This document shows, piece by piece, positions 22,209-32,157 of a stretch of DNA of 64,000 nt. The DNA is from Eupeodes corollae. Lineage: Eukaryota; Arthropoda; Insecta; Diptera; Syrphidae. Location of the stretch: assembly GCF_945859685.1 (NCBI RefSeq), contig NC_079149.1, positions 24,401,118-24,465,117 of the forward strand, read 5' to 3'. Position 1 is the stretch's first letter, and the number at the start of each line of letters is the position of its first letter. A model generated the notes under the pieces. The model did not search any database, had not been told where the DNA came from, and saw only the letters and a program-made list of their open reading frames with translations. Position numbers and translations under genes: made by a program.

Positions 22209-23342
22209 CTTTTTGCAGAATACTTTCACTATTTTTTCCTTAACTAAATTAACGTGTACACTTCCTGCAAGAACTTCAACACAAATGAAATTTTTGTCCA
22301 ACAATAGCAGCAGCTGATTTGTCTACATTTTTTTGTGATCCGTTAATATAAAAAATAGTATTTAATATGAATTCTATGTATATGTTCCCTATTAAACTTA
22401 CATCTAAATTTTGGTGGCCGACTACTGGAGTTGGCCGACCTCACATGACATCACCTATCTTCTTTTATGAATTCATTTTTCAACAGTAGGCAGTTTCTTC
22501 ACCCCAAGAAACAGAGTCTGATCCGACTACGTCCCCTTTTTTCCTCGTCGTTTATATTTCAAGCTCTGTTTCATCCCCAATTCCATCCAGTCTGGTTGAT
22601 CTTAGGGAAAGCTTAGTGCATCCGAGCGACACTGCCAAAACTAACAAAAAAAAACCATTTAACCTTTTCTAGTTAAATCCAGTTCGGAGAGCAAATATCA
22701 CCAAACGTCAAAATTTAACTAGTGGAAGGAAATGTAAACGCATTACGAACAGGGCCTAACCTTCTCATAATGGTAACCTTTTACCAACCTATGTACCTAT
22801 TCATTCTTCTGTAATATGTGCAATGCTTCGTTCCCTCTTTTCGCAAATCACAAGATTCCTGAGTGCAATAGATCGGTAGCTAAGAAAGTTGGTACATATT
22901 TTAAAGTTAGGTATATTTTACATTTAATTTTAAGTGTTGTTATAAGTGTTAAGTACTCTACTGTCATTGTATGAGATGGAGGACGGTGTGATATGCGTCA
23001 TTCTATATATGATTCACTTTCTCTTTGTTTCGTACATAATTCATAAAATAAACAAAAGCTTCAATTCACAAGCTCCTCCTGTCAATGGTTGCAATATATA
23101 GAGCTTAGATTTATTTTCATTAAACTTTTATAAAATGATCTGGGGGAAAAAACAATAAAACGCGATAACCCTTTAAGATAGGTCAATCTCAATATTTATT
23201 TTCAAAACAAACACAAAATGAAGCAAAAAAATAAGTCACAACTGGAATGACTGTATCTGGTGTTATGCACTCAAATAGCCATTCGACTGATTGATAGCAA
23301 AATACCTACAATGATAACTTTTAAAGACCTCTCTTCTTTGTT

Positions 23343-24491
23343 TTAAACTGTTTCAGCGAAGCCAACACGATTGTTGCCCATATCGAACTCTGTGTAGTAT
23401 TTGCCAATGAAAACATCTCCAAGAATCCACAAGGGTCCGTTTGGTGGTGGAATATCGATTCCCATGAATCCAGACAAGCAGATTGTCTTACCCATTTGGG
23501 CAATACGCAGAATGTAGTCCTTGCCCTCGAGCTCGAATGTCTTTCCGCCGAGAACAAATTTGATAACTGGCAAATTGGGAATGAGATCACAGCTCACAAA
23601 GTACTGTCCACCAGGCAATGCTGTGCCACCAATGGCCTTATTAATCACTGCAGTCTCGGAGGTGGGGCCGGCAATAAGACTGGTGCCGGTATCGGCGATT
23701 ACCTGACAACCCTTCTCGCAGAAAGTCACATTGCCAATTGATCCAGAGTCCATTTGGATTTGCCAATAGGCCTTGCGGGTGATGGGCAGGTAGGTGAATT
23801 CACCCTTATAATGCTTGGGGTCGGATCCTCCAAAGATGATCTCTCCTCCCTCTGACGCACTAGGGTCCCTGTTCAAATAGAATGAGAATACTGGGGATTG
23901 CACCAATCCTTGGTTGAATAGATTATAGAAAGGTGGAACGACACCATCCACTGAGATCGAACTGTAGCCTAAACCGAGAATTCCGTCGAATTTGGCTGCG
24001 ACAAAGACCAGACCAGGTTCGCTAAGTGCCTCGGCGAAAGTCTGTTTCTTGATGTCCAATCCTCCGATGTTTACATCGTCGGTTGAAAGATACCCAGACA
24101 AAGATCCCGATCCATATTGAATTGCAAATTCAGTGCCATTCTTAATGTAAGAAGACGACTTTTTAGCATCGTATTTGTTGTGAGTCAAACAGGCGATATT
24201 GGTGAAGTAACACTTCTTCGAGGGTACCCAGAGGTTGGAGGAACCAGTATCGAAGACAACTTTGAAGCTTTGTGGTGGGTTTCCAATGCTGATAACACCA
24301 TAATACTGAGCATCAAGGTAATTGGATAGGGGTTCCGGTGTTGGCCCAGCTACATTGTTTAGTCTCTCGATATCAGTGCCCACTTCGTGGAAATGATTGC
24401 GTGCAGTTTGGACTTTGTGAAGTTTGACTCGAACAAAATCTGCATTTGCCACCACAAGAAGGCAGCTCACAGCTAAAACAAGCTTCAGCAT
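23343..24491 (-). CDS. cathD: Cathepsin D, lysosomal-type aspartic protease
   Basis: A 382-residue A1-family aspartic endopeptidase encoded without an intron in the coding region. The signal peptide is residues 1-17 (MLKLVLAVSCLLVVANA). The propeptide runs to about residue 53. Catalytic residues are D81 (FDTGSSNLW) and D267 (ADTGTS), with flap Y126. The proline loop at 346-353 reads DIPPPNGP and fits the DxPxPxGP pattern kept in lysosomal cathepsin D, so the role inferred is protein breakdown in lysosomes. It is convergent with the paralog at 14804-15964. On the minus strand a 3' splice site (TTTATCAG) ends just before 24541, implying a 5' UTR intron as in the paralog; a donor at 24608 is possible. 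A poly(A) signal lies near 23200-23195. Confidence 0.93.
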   Translation of the reverse strand: MLKLVLAVSCLLVVANADFVRVKLHKVQTARNHFHEVGTDIERLNNVAGPTPEPLSNYLDAQYYGVISIGNPPQSFKVVFDTGSSNLWVPSKKCYFTNIACLTHNKYDAKKSSSYIKNGTEFAIQYGSGSLSGYLSTDDVNIGGLDIKKQTFAEALSEPGLVFVAAKFDGILGLGYSSISVDGVVPPFYNLFNQGLVQSPVFSFYLNRDPSASEGGEIIFGGSDPKHYKGEFTYLPITRKAYWQIQMDSGSIGNVTFCEKGCQVIADTGTSLIAGPTSETAVINKAIGGTALPGGQYFVSCDLIPNLPVIKFVLGGKTFELEGKDYILRIAQMGKTICLSGFMGIDIPPPNGPLWILGDVFIGKYYTEFDMGNNRVGFAETV

Positions 24492-24607
24492 AGTGTAGTT
24501 AAAAAAAAGTTTTCACTTTTTGTTTTTCTGAGTATGAGAATCTGATAAAAAAAAGAAAGTAATATTGATTAAACAAAGGCCGATGGCGTATAGACAATTA
24601 TGTTTTA

Positions 24608-25615
24608 CCGTTTATATGACAATTCAATAATTATATTATAACTTTTTCTGACAAAAGACGGCCTATGATTGAATCAAAATCAACTGAGAAAATGAGAATT
24701 CTTCTTTTCATACAAAAAGCTTTTTCTTTTTAATCAGGTGTAAGTGCAGTGCAGCACCTTGCAATAAAACGAGACTCGAATACTTCGATTAGGTCTTGCA
24801 CGCACTAGATAGCTTTCGCGCTTCAACTTTTTTGTAATAAGGTTGTTTAAATAATTATTGTGAACATTTAACAATAGATATGTTTAGTTTTATATTTTAC
24901 TTCGTGAAGTTTTAAATTTGCATTAAAAATTTATTGCAAGAATTGAATTTTTTGAGTTTATATATAAAGATAAATCTTTCTATTTTTAATAATAAATGCA
25001 CTGAGTAGATTTTGAAGGAAAATGTGTGGACATTTATATTACATTATTATTATATTTATTTCACAGCTGTGTACTGTATAATTAGACGTAAAGAACGAGT
25101 ATTCACGCAAAGAGATAAATGTACGCTCGGTGTAAAAGTGTAATTCTGTGCCACTAATGCACTCCATACACGATTCAATTTTATTTTCAATTTAGTTGTC
25201 AACAAAATTGATGCTTCGCCACACACTTCATAAACGTTGTTGAAAGACTTCTGCTTCAACTGTCAAAACATCATATTTTTCAAATACAAAATACAAAACC
25301 ACACTGAAACCAGAGAGACGAGACATCAGACATGACCACAGGGATTTATTGAGATTATTCCCGTTTCTGTTTTTTTATCTCATTTAATTTCTTGCTTTGG
25401 TTTGACAGTAAATCAAATGAATTGCAATATGTGAGAATGTTTGTGTTTTTTTCTTACTAATTTATTTTGTTTGTCGTTTTCATTATTTATTTTCTTGAAA
25501 TTTTTAAGTTTGATTTTGCTTTTGCTTTGAGGCGTCAATTTAAAGTAAAGATTTGCTTTTCTGTTTATTATTCTACTTTTCGGATCACAATGAATTGAAT
25601 TAAGGCTTGGATAAG
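24608..25615. other. Upstream region of the minus-strand cathepsin gene; no gene seen
   Basis: On the minus strand a TCAGTT initiator-like sequence lies at 24687-24682, but no clear TATA box is about 30 bases upstream. No coding or repeat signature is recognised to 25615. Confidence 0.3.
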
Positions 25616-25630
25616 TAAGTAAATGACAGA

Positions 25631-25942
25631 GTAGTACCCGTAGCGTGATGGTTAGTGCGTTGGACTGCTGTAATGCAAGAGGTCTTGGGTTGAATCCTTG
25701 CCTGTGCCACCTAACTTTTTTCACGGTTAATGCCTCTTGCGGGGAGTTGACAAATCCTTCAAAAGTTTATTCTTGTCATGAATAGTGCTTTCTCAAAGTA
25801 GCCGTTCGGATTCAGCATATAAACTGTAGGCCTCTTCCATCCCTTACAACATTACTCTCACACAGGAATGGTTGAGAGTTGTCAGTCACTAGGCCCTGGT
25901 TCTTCATGGACTGTTGTACCTCCTAATTTATTAAATTTAATT
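25631..25942 (+). mobile_element. tRNA-derived SINE copy (S2) with 14-bp target duplication
   Basis: It starts GTAGTACCCGTAGCGTGATG (A-box region GTGATGGTTAGTGCGTTGG) and has the B box GGTTGAATCC. The body has GCCTCTTGCGGGGAGTTGAC and the copy ends CATGGACTGTTGTACC plus an AT-rich tail. The target duplication AAGTAAATGACAGA lies at 25617-25630 and 25943-25956, perfect over 14 bp. It is the best-defined copy of this SINE family in the window. Confidence 0.93.
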
Positions 25943-26009
25943 AAGTAAATGACAGATTCCAATCTATTGGTCTTTAAATAAATTACCTGAGCAACAACTT
26001 AAAGTTGCT
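25903..26009. repeat. SINE tail plus flank, duplicated at 26171-26295
   Basis: The SINE 3' end, its AT tail, the right target duplication and about 60 bp of flank recur at 26171-26295 with a few substitutions (for example CAAATGACAGATCCC for TAAATGACAGATTCC). The segment was therefore copied after the SINE inserted. Both copies end with TTAAAGTTGCTAGCAACTT, an imperfect palindrome. Confidence 0.85.
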
Positions 26010-26049
26010 AGCAACTTTAAGCACCGTTCAAAAATCATATTGGAGGACA

Positions 26050-26175
26050 AAAACCGACACCATTTAAAGTCGGTCTTCCGTGAAAAAAAACTTGATATTA
26101 TGCATTTTTAAAGCGGCATCCTCAATTGTCCCCCAGAACTCCAGAGGGACTGTCAAAAGGACGAGCAATCGTGGT
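26050..26175 (-). pseudogene. Fragment of pogo-like transposase, CENP-B region
   Basis: The reverse complement of 26105-26170 (ATTGCTCGTCCTTTTGACAG, then TCTGGAGTTCTGGGGGACAA) matches 20667-20715 in the transposase near 20 kb with few changes. It lies between the two copies of the SINE-flank duplication. The stretch 26300-26900 has no recognised feature. Confidence 0.75.
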
Positions 26176-26910
26176 TCTTCATGGACTGTTGCGCCACCTA
26201 ATTTATTAAATTTAATTAAGCAAATGACAGATCCCAATCTATTGGTCTTCAAATAAATTACCTAAGCAACAACTTAAAGTTGCTAGCAACTTAGTGATAT
26301 TCTCCAGTGTGAGGGTGGTTTAACTGCTCAAATATCTTTGATAAATATGGTTTGATGAATATTTGATCCATTAGCGATCACATTATTCAAAATCACTTCT
26401 TTTTTTAAATTTTGAACGATACGAAATATATGCAATTTTAAAAGATGTCCACAGCAAAAGTAAATAAATATCACTCTCACCAGCACAATACAAATAATCA
26501 TTCCTTTTCTTACGACATGTACAGCTTGAAATTTTTCTTTAAAAATATATTTGTTTCAGATTGGATAAGCTTTCAAGCCATTACATTTTTGATAATTGAT
26601 TCATACCTAAATTCGAGTCAATCAAATCCGCATTTATGCATATTCGAGAATATGTGTGTTATTACACTCAGACGTTTTTGGAAAGACACATATAAGTGCG
26701 AAAGAGAAAGAAGTTGAAATAGAAATACTTTAAAAAGTCTCAACCCACAGAGTTTTGGGTTCAGGATTCTTCGATGGTTTTTGACGTTTCTCTTTCTTTC
26801 CTTTCTTTGTTTTTTTGGCGTTGCTTTGTTATTCTTTCTATTGTTACCTAGTAAACTAGAAATATTCCACCGGACTAATTCAAGTGGAGCAAAGACCTTA
26901 TAATGAAATT

Positions 26911-27070
26911 AAATAAAGGAATGATTGAAAGAGTCTAGCTTGGTAGTTTAAGCATTGGAATGTTTCACCCGTTGAAACAAAGTGATAGCCATAAATAAAG
27001 GAATGATTAAAAGAATCTAGCTTGGTAGTTTAAGTTTTGGAATGATTCAACCGTTGAAACAAAGTGAAAC
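26911..27070. repeat. Two tandem copies of an 82-bp unit
   Basis: Units starting AAATAAAGGAATGATT at 26911 and 26993 share TCTAGCTTGGTAGTTTAAG and CCGTTGAAACAAAGTGA, with about 10% divergence. No coding meaning is seen. Confidence 0.85.
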
Positions 27071-27281
27071 AAAGTCAACTTTTCTGTCTCTCAAAATTTT
27101 ATTTTTTTAATGTCGTTTTCAATAAAAAGCAGGTTAAAAGTTTCTTCATTCATCTTTTTATAATTTAAAAAGATGGTTTATCATTTGATTTTAGTTTTTT
27201 TGTCAAGAAAATGAAGGATTCTGACCAGATTTTAATCCAATTCCTACTGATGTAGTAAAAAGTGCAGTTTTCTTTACTTTT

Positions 27282-27347
27282 CAATACCGCATCACGAGTA
27301 TACTTTTGATTTTTTTCAAGTTAGGTAGGGGTATCAATAGAACAGGA
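27282..27347. repeat. 65-bp repeat, left of snoRNA host gene
   Basis: This sequence, with TACCGCATCAC then a T-run and GTTAGGTAGGGGTATCAATA, recurs at 28931-28992 in the same orientation. Over GTTAGGTAGGGGTxTCAATAGAACA the two copies differ at one base. The two copies bracket the snoRNA host gene. The minus-strand frame 27720-27460 between this repeat and the host gene reads sensibly in part (HEGFRNEYARYLNEEPFLSE), but no family is recognised. Confidence 0.7.
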
Positions 27348-27814
27348 TTATTTATTTGCACATAATCCACGACATTTTTGGGACTGAGTGACAACATTTT
27401 TTATTATTGAATGAAATCAGAAATAAAAGTAAAAACAAGTTCCTTTCTTGAAAACGAGTTTCATACTGACCTCCGTATTCAGTTAATTCAGACCTGAACT
27501 AATTCATCATATTGACTAAATGTGATGGGGGCCTTACTATTATAATCAACTTCTGGCAGCACATACAAAATAAAATGGCGCCAAAATGAAGCCATATTTT
27601 ATTTAATTTTTCTACTTGCTTCGAACTTGGACATTCGATCTGCCACTTCAATTTTAAACTCCGAAAGAAAAGGTTCTTCATTTAAATATCGTGCATATTC
27701 ATTGCGAAAGCCCTCGTGGTCTACTAAATAATAAAACTATAATAAAGCGTTGCTAAATCAACACAATACACAAAGGTAATTAAATTAAAGTAAATGCAAT
27801 TAATGCAAAACAAT

Positions 27815-27890
27815 TCATTACAATGATGATTAGTTACCGCCCCAGTCTGAACGTTTATGTCGATTGGTTTTTTAAGATCTGAAGATTCTT
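27815..27890 (+). ncRNA. Box C/D snoRNA, U31-like (copy 1)
   Basis: C box ATGATGA 27823-27829, D' CTGA 27847-27850, C' TGTCGAT 27858-27864 and D CTGA 27879-27882. The D' guide TTACCGCCCCAGT directly precedes D'. It is complementary to the large-subunit rRNA P-loop sequence ACTGGGGCGGTA; the fifth base from D' pairs with the second G of GGGG. That G is the known 2'-O-methylation site guided by U31 in animals and snR67 in yeast. It lies in the intron 27776-27962. Confidence 0.9.
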
Positions 27891-28059
27891 TCTTTTTATC
27901 TTGCTTAGGTAATAAATTAAAGACAACTAATAAACTTGTATATTTTATAATTTCTTTTCTAGATGGAACATTTCATGTTTCGATGCCAATTGGTGTTGCT
28001 GGAAAGCTATGTTGTAAAATCTGGTGGTAAGTTTCGATAATTCTTTATTAAAGTTAAAA

Positions 28060-28136
28060 TAATTTTTCATGATGTGTTTGATACCGCCCCAGTCCGATAA
28101 TTGTGACGATTGGTTCTATAATTTCTGAAATTTAAT
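28060..28136 (+). ncRNA. Box C/D snoRNA, U31-like (copy 2)
   Basis: C box ATGATGT 28069-28075, D' CCGA after the guide ATACCGCCCCAGT (28081-28093), C' TGACGAT 28104-28110 and D CTGA 28125-28128. The terminal stem AATTTTT/AAATTT is visible. It has the same rRNA P-loop target as copy 1 but different flanks and second guide, so it is an old paralog. It lies in the intron 28027-28205. Confidence 0.9.
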
Positions 28137-28329
28137 TTAAAGCCACCACATGTGTGGGAGATGTCTTTAGTTAATTTTAACAAATTTACTTTTTTTTTGT
28201 TTCAGAATGACTCCTCTGCAAGTCAAACCACGTGTTCAAATGGAATTTTAAATAAAAGGTAAGTTAACTACAGATTTGAGCCCTTTGCGTTAAATTCAGA
28301 CATAGTTTGTTAACAATACTTTTCTAAGC

Positions 28330-28405
28330 AGTATTTAATGATGATACTTAAGTAGACAAGCATATAACCGAATATTTGTGTGGATTACTTACGTCTGATT
28401 TAACC
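28330..28405 (+). ncRNA. Box C/D snoRNA, U27-like (18S rRNA)
   Basis: C box ATGATGA at 28338, D' CCGA after the guide GACAAGCATATAA, C' TGTGGAT and D CTGA 28395-28398. The guide is complementary to the 5' region of 18S rRNA (TTATATGCTTGTC in flies). Five bases from D' is the A in TATATGC, equal to yeast A28 (snR74) and human A27 (U27). It lies in the intron 28259-28471, 73 nt before the exon. Confidence 0.9.
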
Positions 28406-28624
28406 AAAAAAAATTTACTTTTATTTTAAATTATTTCAACAATTTTCTAAATAATTGTTTTTCTTCTTCAGGAAAAGAATCTTAAAAATGATTGTTTCAT
28501 AGTCGGGAGCATTTTTCAAAAACCACGCTGCTGGTTAGTGTTTGGCGCCGGGAAACCCAGTATCCGGTAGAAATAATGCCAAAGGTAATAAAATTTAATA
28601 ATTTTTAATATCAAAATATTTATT

Positions 28625-28703
28625 TAAGCGAATGATGAATGTTTTTGTAACAGTTATCCCTGTCATACACAAAGTTGATGAGAATGTTTACTCTGAAAAT
28701 TCA
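28625..28703 (+). ncRNA. Box C/D snoRNA, snR38-like guide (28S rRNA peptidyl-transferase region)
   Basis: C box ATGATGA 28632-28638, C' TGATGAG 28676-28682 and D CTGA 28693-28696. The D' box is degenerate (CATA at 28664). The guide CAGTTATCCCTGT is complementary to ACAGGGATAACTG next to the peptidyl-transferase centre. The fifth base from D' pairs with the second G of GGG, the position of yeast Gm2815 (snR38). It lies in the intron 28584-28773. Confidence 0.8.
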
Positions 28704-28930
28704 TTCAATCTTTTCTAAATTGACATTATTCAATGGACATATTACTTATAAGTTTTTATTTAATTTGTTTCAGATTTGAGCATCTTACCTACGAAGGAAG
28801 ACAAAATATTCAGTTAAAAGATATTTAACTAAAAATGTAACGAGAAACTGTTCAAAAACTAAGTAATTAAAAATTTAATTCAATGAAAATATGTGGTCTT
28901 TTATTTTGAGAGTAAGGTATTGGCGACTTT

Positions 28931-28992
28931 CCAGTACCGCAGCGTGAATTTCCTTCCGATTTTTTTTACAGTTAGGTAGGGGTCTCAATAGA
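28931..28992. repeat. 65-bp repeat, right of snoRNA host gene
   Basis: This is the partner of 27282-27347 and lies just beyond the last host-gene exon. The region 28993-30000 shows no gene; a GTGCCTTGGAGGAAAC motif at 29799 resembles GTGCCTCGGAGGAAAC at 7940. Confidence 0.7.
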
Positions 28993-30097
28993 ACATATAT
29001 TCAATATTAAGTCGAGGAAACACCTATAAGTCATCAACAAAAATATTTTCTTTTTTGGACTTACCCGCTTTTTTTGTAGAACGAAGCACCAAGTTGTTAA
29101 TGATATTTGCGCCGTCACACGTGCTTGGCACATCTTTATTCTATTTGAGCGGGAAAATAGAGAGGTGAACTTATGGATGAGATTTTCAATTGCACAAAGC
29201 GTGATTCACGCATGAACGAGAGCAATGGTCACGTTCCGACCGAGTCTGCGGTGGAAAGCGTCGCTCTTTGATGAAACTATGGCATATAAAATGAACCTCA
29301 TTTTAATGCCTCATTGATATAATGATCGCTTCAAACTCGATTTGGTTTCTCTTTTTCTTGGGGTTAACGGAAACTTCTTTTCTCATAGATTTGTTCCCAT
29401 ACTTTTTGGGAAAAAAATCCTATAATTGAAGAATACCCATCGCCAACTTTTTTTTTCATGGAAAATCCTGTTAGTTGTCGGAATTGAAAGCGGAGCAAAC
29501 TGTAAGCAATTCTTAACAAAAATATATCTTTTTAAGGCCGAATTCAACAAATACACGCCAAGTCCAATTTTTATTCAGATCAAATTTTAATGCACAACAA
29601 ATCGGTCTAGGATCTTTCAAAATTTTGGAAAGAAATAGAAAAAGAACTTAACAGTTTGGGCCCACCAACAAAATCTATTTCTGAAAGAAGGTGATAAGTT
29701 GATAACCATGATTTTGTTCTTAAACAATAAATAAAAATAAAAAAAGTGCGTGAGTAAGAAAATGTCTGAAAACAAAAGACAAGGAGTATAAATTTAGTGC
29801 CTTGGAGGAAACGATAATACGAATTTGTGCCTTAAGAAAATCGGTGGAAGAATGCCCAGGGGCTTAACTTTTAGACTCCCAGCTGAACATTGAAAACAGA
29901 ACTTCAACTCCTCGTCATACAAAAAAGCCGCGAAAAAGCATAACTTGTAACGTCGGTTTGGAACGAAAAATTGAAATCCAAAGAGAACTTTGCAATAGGG
30001 TTGAATAGGCAGTTTAGGCTATGAAGAAATGGAATACCGTTTCAAGAAAACATACAGTTCCAATGGCAAAATTAGTGAGTTACACAAGAAGATGTTC

Positions 30098-30835
30098 CTA
30101 TGACAACAATTCCACATTTTCGACGGCCAGAAAGGTTTTGACAACACGAGCGTTGTGGATTGGCGCATTATCTTGCTGAAAAATCCAAGGTATAGGTCCA
30201 AACAGTTCTTTCATAGCGGGGAAGGCTGATTCCAAAAGAGCTTTGTAGGAAAGTCCTGTCATTTTGTTAGAAACGAACACCAAATCGAACGCCCCATAGT
30301 ACAACATGGCTCCCCAAACCATTACTCCTCCTTGCCTCGAATGGTAACGTGTCAGAAACTTTTCCTCTTTTCTTACATCATGGAAATAGTAGTTATACCC
30401 ATCAGGGCCATCCAAATTAATTTTGTTTTCATCTGAAAAAACGACATTTCGCCAATTCAGCACCCTTCCAGGTTCGGTATCCCACGTCATGTGAAGGCGT
30501 GCGAATTCCAACCACTGTTCTTTTCGTACGGCGTTTAGTGGAGGTTTTTTTCAAGTTTTTTTTTAATTTCAGATGGTCTGCGATCAAAATATCTATCCGA
30601 ACAGTGGATATGCTTGCAGTTATCCCCGCTTCGCTTTTTCCTTTATTTTGCTGGTGGAGGCAGCTGAATTTGGCGCAATTCTTATAAGTTTTCTTTTTTC
30701 CAGAGGAGTTAAAGCGGTTTTTGTCCGTCCCCTGTAATTCGTTCCATATGAAGCACTGTTTTTTATGTAATTCCTTATAACATGATCACTTCGGTCTATT
30801 TTTTTGGCAATACTTCTCATGGCAAACCCTTAACC
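30098..30835 (-). pseudogene. Tc1-like transposase, truncated after second catalytic D
   Basis: The N-terminal piece 30820-30620 (MRSIAKKIDRSDHVIRNYIK, then RGRTKTALTPLEKRKLIRI) carries the helix-turn-helix. After a frame change, 30511-30098 gives NWRNVVFSDENKINLDGPDG, YNYYFHDVRKEEKF, GGVMVWGAM and IFQQDNAPIHNA. The third catalytic residue block (normally SPDLNPIENxW) is not found downstream. It is related to 684-1581 and 41950-43644. Confidence 0.85.
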
Positions 30836-30839
30836 TTCC

Positions 30840-32157
30840 GCGGTTAAAACATTAAATTCGTTTGACCATTGACGTCAATAAATGGATCGTGGATAAATAA
30901 TTTCCTTTTGTTTATAAAGAAAACATATAAAGACTATTTCAATGGTATGTAAACAAAACAGCGATGATGTTTATTTAATAAAAAATACAATAGTTAGGTA
31001 GGTACGTTACAATCTGAATACGAAAACTAAAACATATTTTACTATTAAAAAATTCTGCACAAAATGAAAATAAAAGAATAATTAATATATATCGTATTTT
31101 ATATGGATTTTAACTTTAAGGGCAGTGTACGTTTTATGCCTTTTGGTTTTATTTTCTAACGATTTAGCTGAACAACTTTTAAAACACTTGGTTTGGTATT
31201 CATTCATCAAACCAAGTTTATTTTCAACACACTCATTAACGTATCAAAGGTATTTTACGCTATAAATGTTATATTTAATTTAATTTTTTGTTTTAAATTG
31301 TATAAATATTCCTGTAAAGTGCTGTTTTTGTAGGTATTTGCTAACTATAAATGTATCAATAGTTTTGTTTTAATGCATTTATTTTGTTTACTCTAATCTT
31401 AAATGTAATTTTTTTTTATTATATTTTTTCTAATGAAAACTTAATATTTTGTTGAAATTAAATTGATATGCTCCTTTTTAATGTACAAATTCAAGATAAT
31501 TATAAAACAAAAAAACATTAAACAAACATGGAACAACAAAATATCTTTTATAACAATGAAAAAGCTCTTCTGTTTTTCTTTTATTTTAATTTTTAACATT
31601 TCAATTACAAAAAAAAAAACAAACCAGCACAGAAAGAAACAAACATATTATTATAATATTATTTTTGTTTATATTTCTTGGGTTTCTGCAAATTGTTTAT
31701 TTATTATTATTTTTTCTAAATCTTTGTTTAATAGTATAATATGATCCGTCTTAGCCCTGGGACAGATGTATAATATTTCGCTATTGTTTATTTTTCTTCT
31801 TTTTGTTATTAAATATAAATATTAATGTTTGTATACATATAATTTTATTTATTATATAATATAGGTATATAGGTATAACGAACACGATTTGTAATCAATT
31901 TGTATAATATGCAAACTTTTGTTTTTGTATATAATCTATATATATAAATGTAGGTATGTTTTATTATATTATTATTAGTGGTGTAGTTGAAGTGACCTTA
32001 ACTTTATTATTTTATTTTATTAATTGTTTTTATATTGAAAATGTATTTTTATTTGTTTATACAAAATAATTTATTATTTAAAAGCGAAATCTATTGCTAT
32101 TGAGTGGTAGTGGTAGCTTCAGTTTTTGTTTATGTTTATTTATAGGCGAGTTTGGTT
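30840..32157 (-). other. Presumed long 3' UTR and flank of the ADAP gene
   Basis: Very AT-rich sequence follows the stop codon of the ADAP last exon (minus strand), with many possible poly(A) signals and no transposon signature or coding frame. The assignment rests only on position. Confidence 0.35.

Larger units (their letters stand above)
18881..22445 (-). mobile_element. pogo/Tigger-like DNA transposon with nested insertions
   Basis: Inverted ends are visible. The left end near 18881-18920 reads AGGTCGGCCA ... AGTAGTCGGC. The right end, in reverse complement at 22445-22405, reads AGGTCGGCCA ... AGTAGTCGGCC. More copies of the GGTCGGCC/AGTAGTCGGCC motif occur at 18060, 21186, 21710-21730 and 21754-21765, as expected for subterminal binding repeats. 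The interior carries a pogo-type transposase on the minus strand plus two later guests, a MITE (21304-21702) and a SINE (21913-22208). Another end-like motif at 18044-18070 means the left boundary could lie further out, with the LINE fragment inserted inside. Confidence 0.65.
27700..28890 (+). ncRNA. snoRNA host gene (Uhg1-like), spliced non-coding RNA
   Basis: Proposed exons: an exon ending at 27775, then 27963-28026, 28206-28258, 28472-28583 and a last exon from 28774. Donors are GTAATT, GTAAGT, GTAAGT and GTAATA; acceptors TCTAG, TTCAG, TTCAG and TTCAG. Exons are short, full of stops in every frame and not protein-like, whereas each intron holds a box C/D snoRNA. This is the arrangement of snoRNA host genes, in which introns are the product. 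In all four introns the D box ends 73-80 nt before the next exon, the spacing favoured for splicing-coupled snoRNP assembly. U31 plus U27 content matches what is known of Drosophila Uhg1. The 5' end and promoter are not defined; the 3' end is approximate. Confidence 0.8.

Noticed and set aside
29799..29870. Possible spliceosomal U12/U6atac-type RNA because of GTGCCTTGGAGGAAAC
   Set aside because: No match to conserved snRNA blocks or Sm site; a similar phrase at 7940 suggests a dispersed repeat.
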